From: Pseudomonas sp. P7548
GTDB taxonomy: Bacteria; Pseudomonadota; Gammaproteobacteria; Pseudomonadales; Pseudomonadaceae
Direction of reading: 5' to 3'
Length of the DNA: 32,853 nucleotides
NCBI RefSeq assembly: GCF_013386585.1
Contig: NZ_JACARO010000051.1
Span: forward strand, 57,140 to 89,992
Of the stretch, positions 10,260 to 17,606 are shown one piece after another; position 1 is the stretch's first letter; every line of letters starts with the position of its first letter. The notes under the pieces were generated by a model. The model saw only the letters and a list, made by a program, of their open reading frames with translations. It ran no database searches and was not told the DNA's origin. Position numbers and translations under genes: made by a program.

Positions 10260-10343
10260 GCGCCGGCTTGCCGGCGATGGCGGTGTGTCAGCCCGCTTAT
10301 CTGGCACTGATACACCGCTATCGCCGGCAAGCCAGCTCCCACA
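10255..10343. repeat. REPIN overlapping the hydrolase stop codon
   Basis: A REP pair with arms GGCTTGCCGGCGATGGCGGTGT and its near-perfect complement in 10312-10333 extends to TGTAGG on the left and CCCACA on the right. The TAG stop of the hydrolase (10257-10259) lies inside the left tail. The hairpin could protect the 3' end of the hydrolase mRNA. Confidence 0.85.
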
Positions 10344-10380
10344 TTTGGATCTCCATTTATCAGGTAGACAGTAGTTTGCC

Positions 10381-10416
<36 letters not shown>

Positions 10417-10424
10417 TTTGATGT

Positions 10425-10700
10425 GGCTTGTGATCTTGATCTTAGGCGCCCCGTTAAACCACGCTGGCCGAACGCAGGCTTGAATCCGTGGGTAACCCGG
10501 CAGGACGCCGGGTTAGCCGCGCTGGGCCAAGGATGGCCCATCGCGGCGGCCCACGGATTCAAGCCGGAGTGAGGGCATGTCGAGCCTAGGCGAGACACCG
10601 AGTGGTGGGGCAAGAGCGTTTTGCTTACTTTTGCGCTGTTCAAAAGTGAGCCGCTGTAAGAGCGGAACCCATATCAGCCGTTACCCAAATAACGGATATG
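10425..10700. repeat. Large structured dispersed repeat (~275 bp)
   Basis: This gene-free block is packed with hairpins. A perfect 16-bp inverted repeat (10477-10492 with 10550-10565) encloses two further hairpins, 10493-10501/10507-10515 and 10516-10528/10535-10547 (one mismatch), giving a three-way junction. Further hairpins follow at 10627-10633/10641-10647, 10651-10655/10661-10665 and 10678-10683/10690-10695. Its left end recurs inverted at positions 1-40. It resembles the larger intergenic repeat families seen in P. fluorescens genomes, but I cannot assign it to a named family. No credible coding sequence is present. Confidence 0.7.
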
Positions 10701-10712
10701 TACCCCGACAGA

Positions 10713-10745
10713 CCGCCATCGCAGGCAAGCCAGCTCCCACATTTT
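10713..10745. repeat. Single REP element
   Basis: CATCGCAGGCAAGCCAGCTC followed by CCACA matches the right arm of the REPIN at 12212-12315. There is no inverted partner nearby. It lies just beyond the stop codon of the TPR protein gene. Confidence 0.7.
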
Positions 10746-10758
10746 GGAACCCTGTACA

Positions 10759-12105
10759 TCAGGTAAAGCGTGAAACCCGGGCTTGGGCATTCGCCGCCTG
10801 ATCCGGCAAACCCAGCGCCTCATACACCCGCACCAAACTGCGATTGGTCGGCACATCCCACCCGTCATACCGACGCCGCAACTCCAACGCCTGCTGCGCC
10901 CCAAACCAATCCCCAGCGTTCAACCGCGCATCCAGTTCCACCTGGGAGAACAGATCACGCTGGGCATGGCTGCCACCGATTTCATTCAACCGGGGCAGGG
11001 CGAGGGCCAAGTGTTCCAGCGCACCCTGCGCATCCCCGCGTGCATGGGCCAACAGCCCACGCGCCAATGGCAAAGTCACCTCGCCCCACACCGGCCGCGC
11101 CGCAACACTATGCTCGCGCAACGCCGCCAACAACTCATCCGCTTCCGGCTTGCCAGCGCGTGCCAGGCCATACAGGTACTGCACACTGAGAAACGGCTGC
11201 ACCACATCCCCGGTGCGTCGCTGCAGGTAAGGCGCCAACCCCTGCCAACGCTCGCCGACGTCGATGCCCGCCAGTTCCAGGCGTGCCAGCAACGACACCG
11301 CCCCCACTTGGTCCTGGGAATACTCCGGCAGGATGCCCCACACGTGCTGGTCGTAGATCTCCAGCACCCGCTGATCTTCACCCCGCGCCAGGTAGAACAG
11401 CGCCAGGTGCCACCAATTGTGGGTGTACATAAACGAGTTCAAGCCGGCCCAGTGATGGGCCACGCTTTCCAGGAATTCGGTTCCTTCCTCGATGCGCCCC
11501 TGGGTCAGCATCACATGGGCCAGGGCGTGTTGCGCCCAGGGCTCCGAGGGTTGCAGGCGCAGGGCTTCGCGGGCGCTGGCTTCGGCCTCTTCGAGCAAGT
11601 GGCATTGTTCATAAGCGAAGGCCAGCAGGCCATGGCTGTGGGCGATATCCGGCGCACCTGCGACAGCCTTGAGGCCGATGCGCAGCAACGCCGGCCAGTT
11701 GCCCCGGTTGAACTCCAGGTACTGGTTGAGCTTGGCGGCGAACAGGTCACGGGGGTAGCGGCCCAGCAGGTGTTCGCTCAGGTGCAGGACCTGGTCGAGG
11801 TCGTCGTCGATCCAGGCGCTCAAGGCGGCCAGGTACAACTGGGCGCGTGGGTGATCGCCGTTCACGGCGGCCGCGCGCTGGCGGTATTGCTCGGCCAAAG
11901 TCGGGCCTTCGGGGGACTCGATGAACATCAGCAGCAAGCCGGCGAAGGCATTGGCCAGGGCCGAGTCAGGGGCGGCGTCCGCCGTGGCGAGAATGCCTTC
12001 GGCGCGAGGCTGGTAGCCGAGGAAGCCGCCGATGAAATCGTCCAGGCCCTGGCGGGTGGACGGGTCGAGGGTGTCGATGGGGTTGCCCAGGTAATCCAGT
12101 GACAT
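10759..12105 (-). CDS. TTC38-like tetratricopeptide repeat protein
   Basis: This 448-aa alpha-helical repeat protein resembles the TTC38 family, which has no established biochemical role in bacteria. The N-terminus is DYLGNPIDTLDPSTRQGLDD. TPR-like helix pairs run through the protein, for example AHSHGLLAFAYEQCHLLEEA followed by EASAREALRLQPSEPWAQHA, then a characteristic aromatic block, THNWWHLALFYLARG. There is no signal peptide or membrane segment, so it is probably cytoplasmic. It is a single-gene unit divergent from the ABC importer, with its own sigma-54-like promoter at 12176-12191, suggesting co-expression with the import and oxidation genes. A scaffold or regulatory role is a guess. 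Confidence 0.82.
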   Translation of the reverse strand: MSLDYLGNPIDTLDPSTRQGLDDFIGGFLGYQPRAEGILATADAAPDSALANAFAGLLLMFIESPEGPTLAEQYRQRAAAVNGDHPRAQLYLAALSAWIDDDLDQVLHLSEHLLGRYPRDLFAAKLNQYLEFNRGNWPALLRIGLKAVAGAPDIAHSHGLLAFAYEQCHLLEEAEASAREALRLQPSEPWAQHALAHVMLTQGRIEEGTEFLESVAHHWAGLNSFMYTHNWWHLALFYLARGEDQRVLEIYDQHVWGILPEYSQDQVGAVSLLARLELAGIDVGERWQGLAPYLQRRTGDVVQPFLSVQYLYGLARAGKPEADELLAALREHSVAARPVWGEVTLPLARGLLAHARGDAQGALEHLALALPRLNEIGGSHAQRDLFSQVELDARLNAGDWFGAQQALELRRRYDGWDVPTNRSLVRVYEALGLPDQAANAQARVSRFT

Positions 12106-12116
12106 GGGGTTAAGGC

Positions 12117-12184
12117 TCGTGGGTTCAGATAAGGATCACAGGGCAAAGCCTCGTGGGTTCAGATAAGGATCACAGGGCAAAGCC
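12117..12184. repeat. Exact 34-bp tandem duplication in a promoter/leader region
   Basis: Two perfect copies of a 34-bp unit (12117-12150 and 12151-12184, beginning TCGTGGGTTCAGATAAGGAT) lie upstream of the TPR gene start. The second copy contains the -12 half of the sigma-54 site at 12176-12191. The first copy keeps only the -12-like GGCAA and lacks a -24 element. Perfect identity points to a recent duplication. Confidence 0.95.
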
Positions 12185-12191
12185 TGTGCCA
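12176..12191 (-). promoter_or_regulatory. Sigma-54-like promoter of the TPR gene
   Basis: On the minus strand the site reads TGGCACAGGCTTTGCC, with a perfect -24 box and correct ten-base GG-to-GC spacing; the last base departs from TTGCW. The start should be near 12165, inside the second copy of the 34-bp duplication. It is about 230 bases from the plus-strand sigma-54 promoter at 12420. Confidence 0.72.
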
Positions 12192-12211
12192 CCTGAGCAC
12201 CACAACTCTAC

Positions 12212-12315
12212 TGTGGGAGCTGGCTTGTCGAGTCGTCGCACCGCTGCGATAGCGGTGGGTCAGGGGAATATCCAGTGTCTGAAGCACCGCTATCGCAGGC
12301 AAGCCAGCTCCCACA
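12212..12315. repeat. REPIN between divergent promoters
   Basis: The outer arms TGTGGGAGCTGGCTT (12212-12226) and AAGCCAGCTCCCACA (12301-12315) are perfectly complementary. Inside, CCGCTGCGATAGCGG forms its own hairpin, and the left REP core is a variant (GGCTTGTCGAGTCG). It lies between the TPR and ABC-importer promoters, mirroring the position of the REPIN at 9121-9191. Confidence 0.85.
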
Positions 12316-12419
12316 TTGGATGTGAGGCGCTGTTGCTTTTTGCACACTCGGGCAGGGCGCTGTGGTTTTTTCATCACCCAGACGGCAACCAAGACCCGCA
12401 ATCGCGCCGAAAACCCCCA
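12316..12419. promoter_or_regulatory. Probable activator-binding region of the importer promoter
   Basis: This REP-free stretch lies immediately upstream of the sigma-54 site. It contains two T-tract elements, TGTTGCTTTTTGCACA at 12331-12346 and CTGTGGTTTTTTCATCACC near 12360-12378, which loosely resemble the T-tract palindrome at 9057-9076. Assignment as upstream activating sequence is by position only. Confidence 0.35.
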
Positions 12420-12435
12420 TGGCACAGCCCTTGCA
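12420..12435 (+). promoter_or_regulatory. Sigma-54 (-24/-12) promoter of the peptide-type ABC importer operon
   Basis: TGGCACAGCCCTTGCA is a full match to TGGCAC-N5-TTGCW with ten bases between GG and GC. The predicted start is near 12446, 27 bases before ATG 12473 and upstream of the ribosome-binding site GAGGAG (12462-12467). Confidence 0.87.
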
Positions 12436-12472
12436 AAATCCCTCCCAGAACCTTTCCATTCGAGGAGCCTCC

Positions 12473-14056
12473 ATGCGCCCATTCTCTTTCCGCCGTGCCC
12501 TCTCCTGCGTGGGGTTGTGCAGCGTGCTGCTGGCCGGCCAGGCCCAGGCGCAACCCCAGGAGGTCGGGGTGCTGAACCTGGTGGCCCAGCCTGAACCGCC
12601 GTCGCTGATGCACGGGGTGGTCAGCCATGTGTCCACCCAATACGTCAGCGGCAAGATCCTCCAGGGCCTGCTGACTTTCGACACGGACCTGAACCCCAAG
12701 CCGGTGCTGGCCAAATCCTGGGCCATTTCCCCGGACGGCCTCACCTACACCTTCCAACTGCAAGACAACGTGCACTGGCACGACGGCCCGGCGTTCACCG
12801 CCGACGACGTGGTGTTCAGCTTCCAGACCTTCTACCCGGAAGTGGACAAGCGCCTGGGCGGCATCATCACCGAGTACGTCGACAGCATCACCGCCACCGG
12901 CCCGCTGCAAGTGGTCTTCCACCTGAAGAAACCCTTCGCGCCGTTGCTCTCGGCCCTGGGCAGCGGCCTGCGCCCGGTGGTGCCCAAGCACCTTTACGAG
13001 AACACTGACTTTCGCAACAACCCCTACAACCTCAAGCCGGTGGGCACCGGGCCGTTCGTATTCGTGGAGTGGAAACGCGGCGCCTACATCAAGCTGGCCA
13101 AGAACCCAAACTACTGGAAAAAAGGCCTGCCGCACCTGGACGGGATTGTCTTTCACGTGATCCCCGACGGTTCCTCCCGCGCCGCAGCCTTCGAGCGCAA
13201 TGACGTGCAGGTGCTGCGCAGCGGCGATGCCGACTATTCCGACCTCAAGCGCCTGGGCGCCTTGCCGAATGTGCAGTCTTCCGAGAAAGGCTGGGAGTTG
13301 TATGCCGGCCTGGCCTTCCTGCAGATCAACACGCGCAAGCCACCGCTGAACAACCCCAAGGTGCGCCAGGCGATCCTGTATGCGCTGAACCGGCAGTTTG
13401 TCGTGGACAACATCTTCTTCGGCTCGGGCAAGGTCGCCCAGGGCGAATTCGTGTCGGGCACGCCCTACCACGACCCCCAATTGCCGCAGTACGCCTATGA
13501 CGTGAAAAAGGCCAAGGCGCTGATCGCCGAATCCGGCGTGGACGTGGGCGCGGTGCGTATCCGCCTGCTCAACGGCGAGAAGGGCGGTGCCTGGGAGCGC
13601 CTGGCCGAGTACACCAAGCAAGCGCTGCAGCCACTGGGCTTCAAGGTGCAGGTGGTGACGTCCGACGCCGCCACCTGGTTCCAGCGCGTGAGCGACTGGG
13701 ACTTCGACCTGACCTACAACTTCATCTTCCAGATCGGCGACCCCTACCTGACCAGCGCCTACCTGTACCGCTCCGACTACATCCTCAAGACCTCACCGTT
13801 CGCCAACGTCAGTGGCTACAACAGCCCTGAAGCCGATGCCTTGTGGACGAAAATCGCCGACACGCCTGAAGGCCCTGCGCGCACCCAGCTCTACAGCCAG
13901 CTGGAAAACCGGCTGAACACCGACCTGCCCATCGCGCCGATCTTCGAGATGCGCAACCAGACGCTGTTCCACACGCAGGTGCATAACCTGCTGCAAACCG
14001 CCACCAGCCTCAACGAAGACTACGAAAGCGTTTACCTCGACGCGCCTGCGCCATGA
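12473..14056 (+). CDS. ABC transporter substrate-binding protein, family 5 (peptide/opine/chelate type)
   Basis: This 527-aa periplasmic binding protein of the SBP_bac_5 family captures the ligand for the importer encoded downstream. A signal peptide spans residues 1-26 (ending AQAQA). Family features include SPDGLTYTFQLQDNVHWHDG, the block FTADDVVFSF, KPVGTGPFVFVEW and LNNPKVRQAILYALNR. ATG 12473 follows GAGGAG; a longer frame upstream would cross the sigma-54 promoter. Family members bind di- and oligopeptides, glutathione, nickel chelates, opines or EDTA, so the fold alone does not give the ligand. Its stop overlaps the first permease start by four bases (ATGA). No lipobox is seen, so it is probably soluble. 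Confidence 0.93.
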   Translation: MRPFSFRRALSCVGLCSVLLAGQAQAQPQEVGVLNLVAQPEPPSLMHGVVSHVSTQYVSGKILQGLLTFDTDLNPKPVLAKSWAISPDGLTYTFQLQDNVHWHDGPAFTADDVVFSFQTFYPEVDKRLGGIITEYVDSITATGPLQVVFHLKKPFAPLLSALGSGLRPVVPKHLYENTDFRNNPYNLKPVGTGPFVFVEWKRGAYIKLAKNPNYWKKGLPHLDGIVFHVIPDGSSRAAAFERNDVQVLRSGDADYSDLKRLGALPNVQSSEKGWELYAGLAFLQINTRKPPLNNPKVRQAILYALNRQFVVDNIFFGSGKVAQGEFVSGTPYHDPQLPQYAYDVKKAKALIAESGVDVGAVRIRLLNGEKGGAWERLAEYTKQALQPLGFKVQVVTSDAATWFQRVSDWDFDLTYNFIFQIGDPYLTSAYLYRSDYILKTSPFANVSGYNSPEADALWTKIADTPEGPARTQLYSQLENRLNTDLPIAPIFEMRNQTLFHTQVHNLLQTATSLNEDYESVYLDAPAP

Positions 14057-15030
14057 ACGGCGTGGTGTATCTCGGCGGGCGCCTGGTCAAGGCGCTGCTG
14101 ATGGTGGTGGCGGTGCTGGTGCTGAGCTTCCTGTTGATCCACCTCGCGCCGGGTGATCCGGCGTTGCTGCTGGCCGGTGAGGCGGGGGTGGACGATGTGC
14201 AATTCATCGAGCAACTGCGCCAGACCATGGGCCTGGATAAACCACTGCTGCAGCAACTGTTGATCTACCTGGGCAATGTCGCGCACCTGGACCTGGGGTA
14301 CTCCTACCGCAACCAGACGTCGGTGTGGTCGCTGATCGCCGAGCGTTTGCCGGCAACGCTGGCCTTGATGGGTTCTGCGTTTGTGCTGTCGTCGCTGCTG
14401 GGGGTGACCCTGGGCGTGCTGGCGGCGCGCGCACGGCAACGGCGTCACTGGCTCGACGGGGTGATTTCACATGGGGCGTTGCTGTTGTATGCGATGCCGC
14501 CGTTCTGGCTGGCGATGCTGTTGATCCTGTTGTTTTCCGTGAGCCTGGACTGGTTGCCAGCCTTTGGCATGGAAACCGTGGGCCAGGACTTTTCACTGCT
14601 CGACCGTGTGCAGCACCTGCTGTTGCCGTGCCTGTCGTTGAGCGTGTTGTTCCTCGCCCTGTACATCCACCTGACCCGCGCCGCCGTGCTGGATGCCCTT
14701 GGCCAGGAGTACGTGCGCACGGCCCATGCCAAGGGCTTGCACCCACGGCGGATTCTGTACGTGCACGTCTTGCGCAATGCGCTGCTGCCGGTGGTCACCT
14801 TCGCCGGCCTGCAACTGGGCCAGCTGGCCAGCGGCGCCTTGCTGGTGGAAGTGGTGTATGCGTGGCCGGGCATCGGCCGCTTGATGTACGACTCCCTGGC
14901 CCAACGCGACTACGGCGTGCTGATGGGCGGGTTCCTGGTGATCTCGATGTTGGTGGTGGGCTTCAACGTGTTGACCGATGTGATTTGCCGTTACCTCGAC
15001 CCGCGCATTGGCGCCGGAGGGCAGGGCTGA
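14053..15030 (+). CDS. ABC transporter permease (DppB/GsiC type)
   Basis: This 325-aa inner-membrane permease is the first of two in the importer. It starts with VYLGGRLVKALLMVVAVLVL (TM1), has the family motif LIHLAPGDPALLLAG, then the GLDKPLLQQLLIYLGNVAHL segment and LDLGYSYR typical of DppB proteins. The EAA coupling loop that contacts the ATPase is visible as EYVRTAHAKGLHPRRILYVH followed by VLRNALLPVV. About six membrane segments are expected. The start overlaps the binding-protein stop by four bases and the stop overlaps the next start by one base, so the genes are translationally coupled. Confidence 0.93.
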   Translation: MNGVVYLGGRLVKALLMVVAVLVLSFLLIHLAPGDPALLLAGEAGVDDVQFIEQLRQTMGLDKPLLQQLLIYLGNVAHLDLGYSYRNQTSVWSLIAERLPATLALMGSAFVLSSLLGVTLGVLAARARQRRHWLDGVISHGALLLYAMPPFWLAMLLILLFSVSLDWLPAFGMETVGQDFSLLDRVQHLLLPCLSLSVLFLALYIHLTRAAVLDALGQEYVRTAHAKGLHPRRILYVHVLRNALLPVVTFAGLQLGQLASGALLVEVVYAWPGIGRLMYDSLAQRDYGVLMGGFLVISMLVVGFNVLTDVICRYLDPRIGAGGQG

Positions 15031-15857
15031 TGGAGGTGTTCAGACGCTTTATCCGTCAACCCTCGGCGCTGGCCGGTGCGCTGTTCTTGCTGGTATTGGC
15101 GGCGCTGGCACTGGCAGCGCCGTGGCTCACCAGCAGCTCGCCGTGGGAAATGAACAGCCGGCCGATGTTGCCACCGTTTCACGACGCCGCCCACTGGCTG
15201 GGCAGTGACCTGCTGGGGCGCGACCTCGGCAGCGGCTTGCTCTACGGGGCGCGGGTGTCCCTGGCCGTGGGGGCGCTGGCCAGTTTGGCAACCCTGGTGG
15301 TGGGGCTGATCATCGGCGCCATCGCCGGTTACTTCGGCGGTTGGCTCGACGGCGTGTTGATGCGTATCGCCGAGTTTTTCCAGATCATCCCGCAATTGGT
15401 GTTGGCGGTGATCCTGGTGGCGGTGCTGGAGCCGTCGCTGGGCACCATTGTGCTGGCGATTGCCTTAGTCGCCTGGCCGGCCGTGGCGCGGTTGGTGCGC
15501 AGTGAATTCCTCACCCTGCGCCAGCGTGAATTCGTGCAGGCCGCCCGTGTGCTGGGCCAGTCGCCGCTGGGGATCATCACCCAGCAGATCCTGCCCAATG
15601 CCCTGGCGCCGCTGCTGGTGGTGATGACCTTTGTCATGGCCACCGCGATCCTCACCGAAGCCGCCCTGGCGTTCCTTGGCTTGAGCGACCCGGAAGCCAT
15701 GAGCTGGGGCTACATGATCAACGCTTCCCGTGGCCTGTTGCGGGATGCCTGGTGGATGAGCTTCCTGCCGGGCCTGGCGATCGTGTTGTGTGTGCTGGCG
15801 GTGAACCGCGTAGGCGAAGGCTTGCGCGTGGCGTTTGAGCCGGGGAGGTCGCAATGA
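15030..15857 (+). CDS. ABC transporter permease (DppC/GsiD type)
   Basis: This 275-aa second permease has TM1 at LAGALFLLVLAALALAAPWL, then the DppC-type motif HWLGSDLLGRDLGSGLLYGA followed by RVSLAVG. The EAA loop reads REFVQAARVLGQSPLGIITQ, ending QILPNALAPLLVV, and LTEAALAFLGLSDPEAMSWG is a near-invariant family block. ATG 15030 was chosen because it overlaps the previous stop by one base (TGATG) and begins the true N-terminus; the same frame stays open far upstream but there translates the antisense-like shadow of the first permease. With 14053-15030 it should form the transmembrane heterodimer. Confidence 0.93.
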   Translation: MEVFRRFIRQPSALAGALFLLVLAALALAAPWLTSSSPWEMNSRPMLPPFHDAAHWLGSDLLGRDLGSGLLYGARVSLAVGALASLATLVVGLIIGAIAGYFGGWLDGVLMRIAEFFQIIPQLVLAVILVAVLEPSLGTIVLAIALVAWPAVARLVRSEFLTLRQREFVQAARVLGQSPLGIITQQILPNALAPLLVVMTFVMATAILTEAALAFLGLSDPEAMSWGYMINASRGLLRDAWWMSFLPGLAIVLCVLAVNRVGEGLRVAFEPGRSQ

Positions 15858-17455
15858 CGTTATTGAAGGTTGAACACCTGCGTATCGCTTTGCCTGAGGG
15901 GGCGGATCGCAGCCATGCGCTGTACGACCTGTCACTGCAACTGCGCAGCGGTGAATGCTTGTGTGTGGTGGGCGAGTCCGGCTCGGGTAAATCCATGCTG
16001 GCCAAGGCGCTGCTGCGCCAGTTGCCGACGCCGCTGACGGTGGAAAGCGGGCGCCTGGTGTTTCGTGATGAAGACTTGGCCAACCGTGGCGAAGCCGCCA
16101 TGCGCGAGCTGCGTGGGCGCGACATCAGCATGGTGTTCCAGGAGCCGATGAGCGCGCTCAACCCGTTGTTGCGGGTGGGTGAGCAGATTGATGAAACCCT
16201 GCGTGCCCATGGGGTGAAATCGGCCGGTGAGCGCCGCCAGCGGGTGGTAGACCTGCTGGGTTATGTGGGGCTGCCGGACCCCGAGCGCCTGCGCCTGGCC
16301 TATCCCTTTGAGCTGTCCGGTGGCCAGCGCCAACGGGTGGTGATCGCCATGGCCCTGGCGTTCGATCCGGCGCTGTTGATCGCCGATGAACCCACCTCGG
16401 CGCTGGACGTGACCACCCAGGCGCAGATTCTTGAGCTGCTGCGTAAGATCCAGCGGGACAAGGGCATGGCGCTGCTGTTGATCACCCATGATTTTGCCGT
16501 GGTCGAAGCGATCGCCGACCGTGTGCTGGTGCTGGAAAAGGGGCGTGTGGTGGAGCAGGGCGGCGCTCGCCAGGTGCTGGACGAACCCCGGGCGCCTTAT
16601 ACCCGGCAACTGCTGGCGGCAGTCTCGGCACAACCACGGGAGCCCCGTGGCGTGGTGAGTGGGGCCGTGGTGCTCAAGGCCGAACAGTTGAACAAAGTCT
16701 TCACCACCCGCGCGGGCTGGTGGGGGCGACGCATTACCCGTGCGCTGGACGCGGTGGCGTTGCAACTGCGCGAAGGCGAGACCCTGGGCATCGTCGGTGA
16801 GTCCGGCTCGGGCAAGTCCACCTTGGGGCGCTGCCTGGTGCGCTTGTTACGAGCCGACAGCGGGCACATCCAGTGGCTTGGCCAAGATGTGGTGGGATTA
16901 TCCGAAGGGCGCTTGCGGCCGCTGCGCAGCGAGGTGCAGATGATCTTCCAGGACCCGTTCGCCTCGCTTAATCCGCGCCAGACGGTGGGTCGCATCATCA
17001 TGACCGGGCCGTTGGTGCAAGGGCGCTCCAAAGCCGATGCTGAAGCACGAGCGCGCGCCTTGCTGGAGCTGGTGGGCTTGCCTGCCACGGCGTTCGAGCG
17101 CTACCCCCATGAGTTCTCCGGGGGGCAGCGCCAGCGCATCGGCATCGCCCGCGCCTTGGCGGTGGAGCCGAAGGTGTTGATCGCCGACGAGTGCGTGTCG
17201 GCCCTTGATGCGTTGATCCAGGTGCAGATCCTGGAACTGTTGGAGTCCCTGCAACGGCGGCTGAAATTGAGCATCGTGTTCATCACCCACGACCTGCGCG
17301 TGGCGGCGCGGTTGTGTGATCGTATTGCGGTGATGCAGAACGGGCGGGTGGTGGAGCAGGGCGACACCGCTGGGCTGTTCGCTGATGCCCAACACCCCTA
17401 CACCCGCGCTCTGCTGCGATGCGCAGCACCTGAGGCCAACGCCATGTCACTGTAG
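15854..17455 (+). CDS. Fused double-ATPase subunit of the peptide-type ABC importer
   Basis: This 533-aa protein joins two nucleotide-binding domains, equivalent to separate DppD and DppF subunits, as in GsiA and YejF. NBD1 has Walker A GESGSGKS at 40-47, LSGGQ at 154-158 and Walker B with DEP at 178-180. NBD2 has GESGSGKS at 315-322, FSGGQ at 421-425 and Walker B LIADEC, in which Cys447 replaces the usual Pro after the catalytic Glu. Both domains end in the oligopeptide-type tail (HPYTRALL in NBD2). The start overlaps the permease stop by four bases. The stop codon is inside the REPIN at 17451-17560. It energises import of the ligand bound by 12473-14056. Confidence 0.94.
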   Translation: MTLLKVEHLRIALPEGADRSHALYDLSLQLRSGECLCVVGESGSGKSMLAKALLRQLPTPLTVESGRLVFRDEDLANRGEAAMRELRGRDISMVFQEPMSALNPLLRVGEQIDETLRAHGVKSAGERRQRVVDLLGYVGLPDPERLRLAYPFELSGGQRQRVVIAMALAFDPALLIADEPTSALDVTTQAQILELLRKIQRDKGMALLLITHDFAVVEAIADRVLVLEKGRVVEQGGARQVLDEPRAPYTRQLLAAVSAQPREPRGVVSGAVVLKAEQLNKVFTTRAGWWGRRITRALDAVALQLREGETLGIVGESGSGKSTLGRCLVRLLRADSGHIQWLGQDVVGLSEGRLRPLRSEVQMIFQDPFASLNPRQTVGRIIMTGPLVQGRSKADAEARARALLELVGLPATAFERYPHEFSGGQRQRIGIARALAVEPKVLIADECVSALDALIQVQILELLESLQRRLKLSIVFITHDLRVAARLCDRIAVMQNGRVVEQGDTAGLFADAQHPYTRALLRCAAPEANAMSL

Positions 17456-17560
17456 TGAGCGGGCTTGCCCCGCGCGGCGTCCTCCCTGACCCCGCATGCC
17501 GCCGGCTGGAGATGCTCGGGGGCTGGACTGGCGCCGCGCGGGGCAAGCCCGCTCACTACA
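17451..17560. repeat. REPIN with 29-bp perfect arms (second REP type)
   Basis: The arms 17451-17479 and 17532-17560 are perfectly complementary; the core AGCGGGCTTGCCCCGCGCGG differs from the GCCGGCTTGCCGGCGAT type used elsewhere in the window. The TAG stop of the ATPase gene (17453-17455) is part of the left arm. The hairpin is strong enough to hold back 3' exonucleases, and may reduce read-through into the alpha/beta hydrolase gene. Confidence 0.92.
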
Positions 17561-17606
17561 AAGTTCGGCGGCACACTGATGATGTTTTTTGAGGAATGCT
17601 GAGTTC

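Noticed and set aside
12374..13621. A 415-codon minus-strand frame over the binding-protein gene
   Set aside because: It is antisense to a clear SBP family 5 gene and to the sigma-54 promoter, and has no recognisable domain.
14325..15029. N-terminal extension of the second permease
   Set aside because: The frame is open but overlaps the first permease out of frame. The overlapping ATG at 15030 gives a normal-length DppC-type protein.
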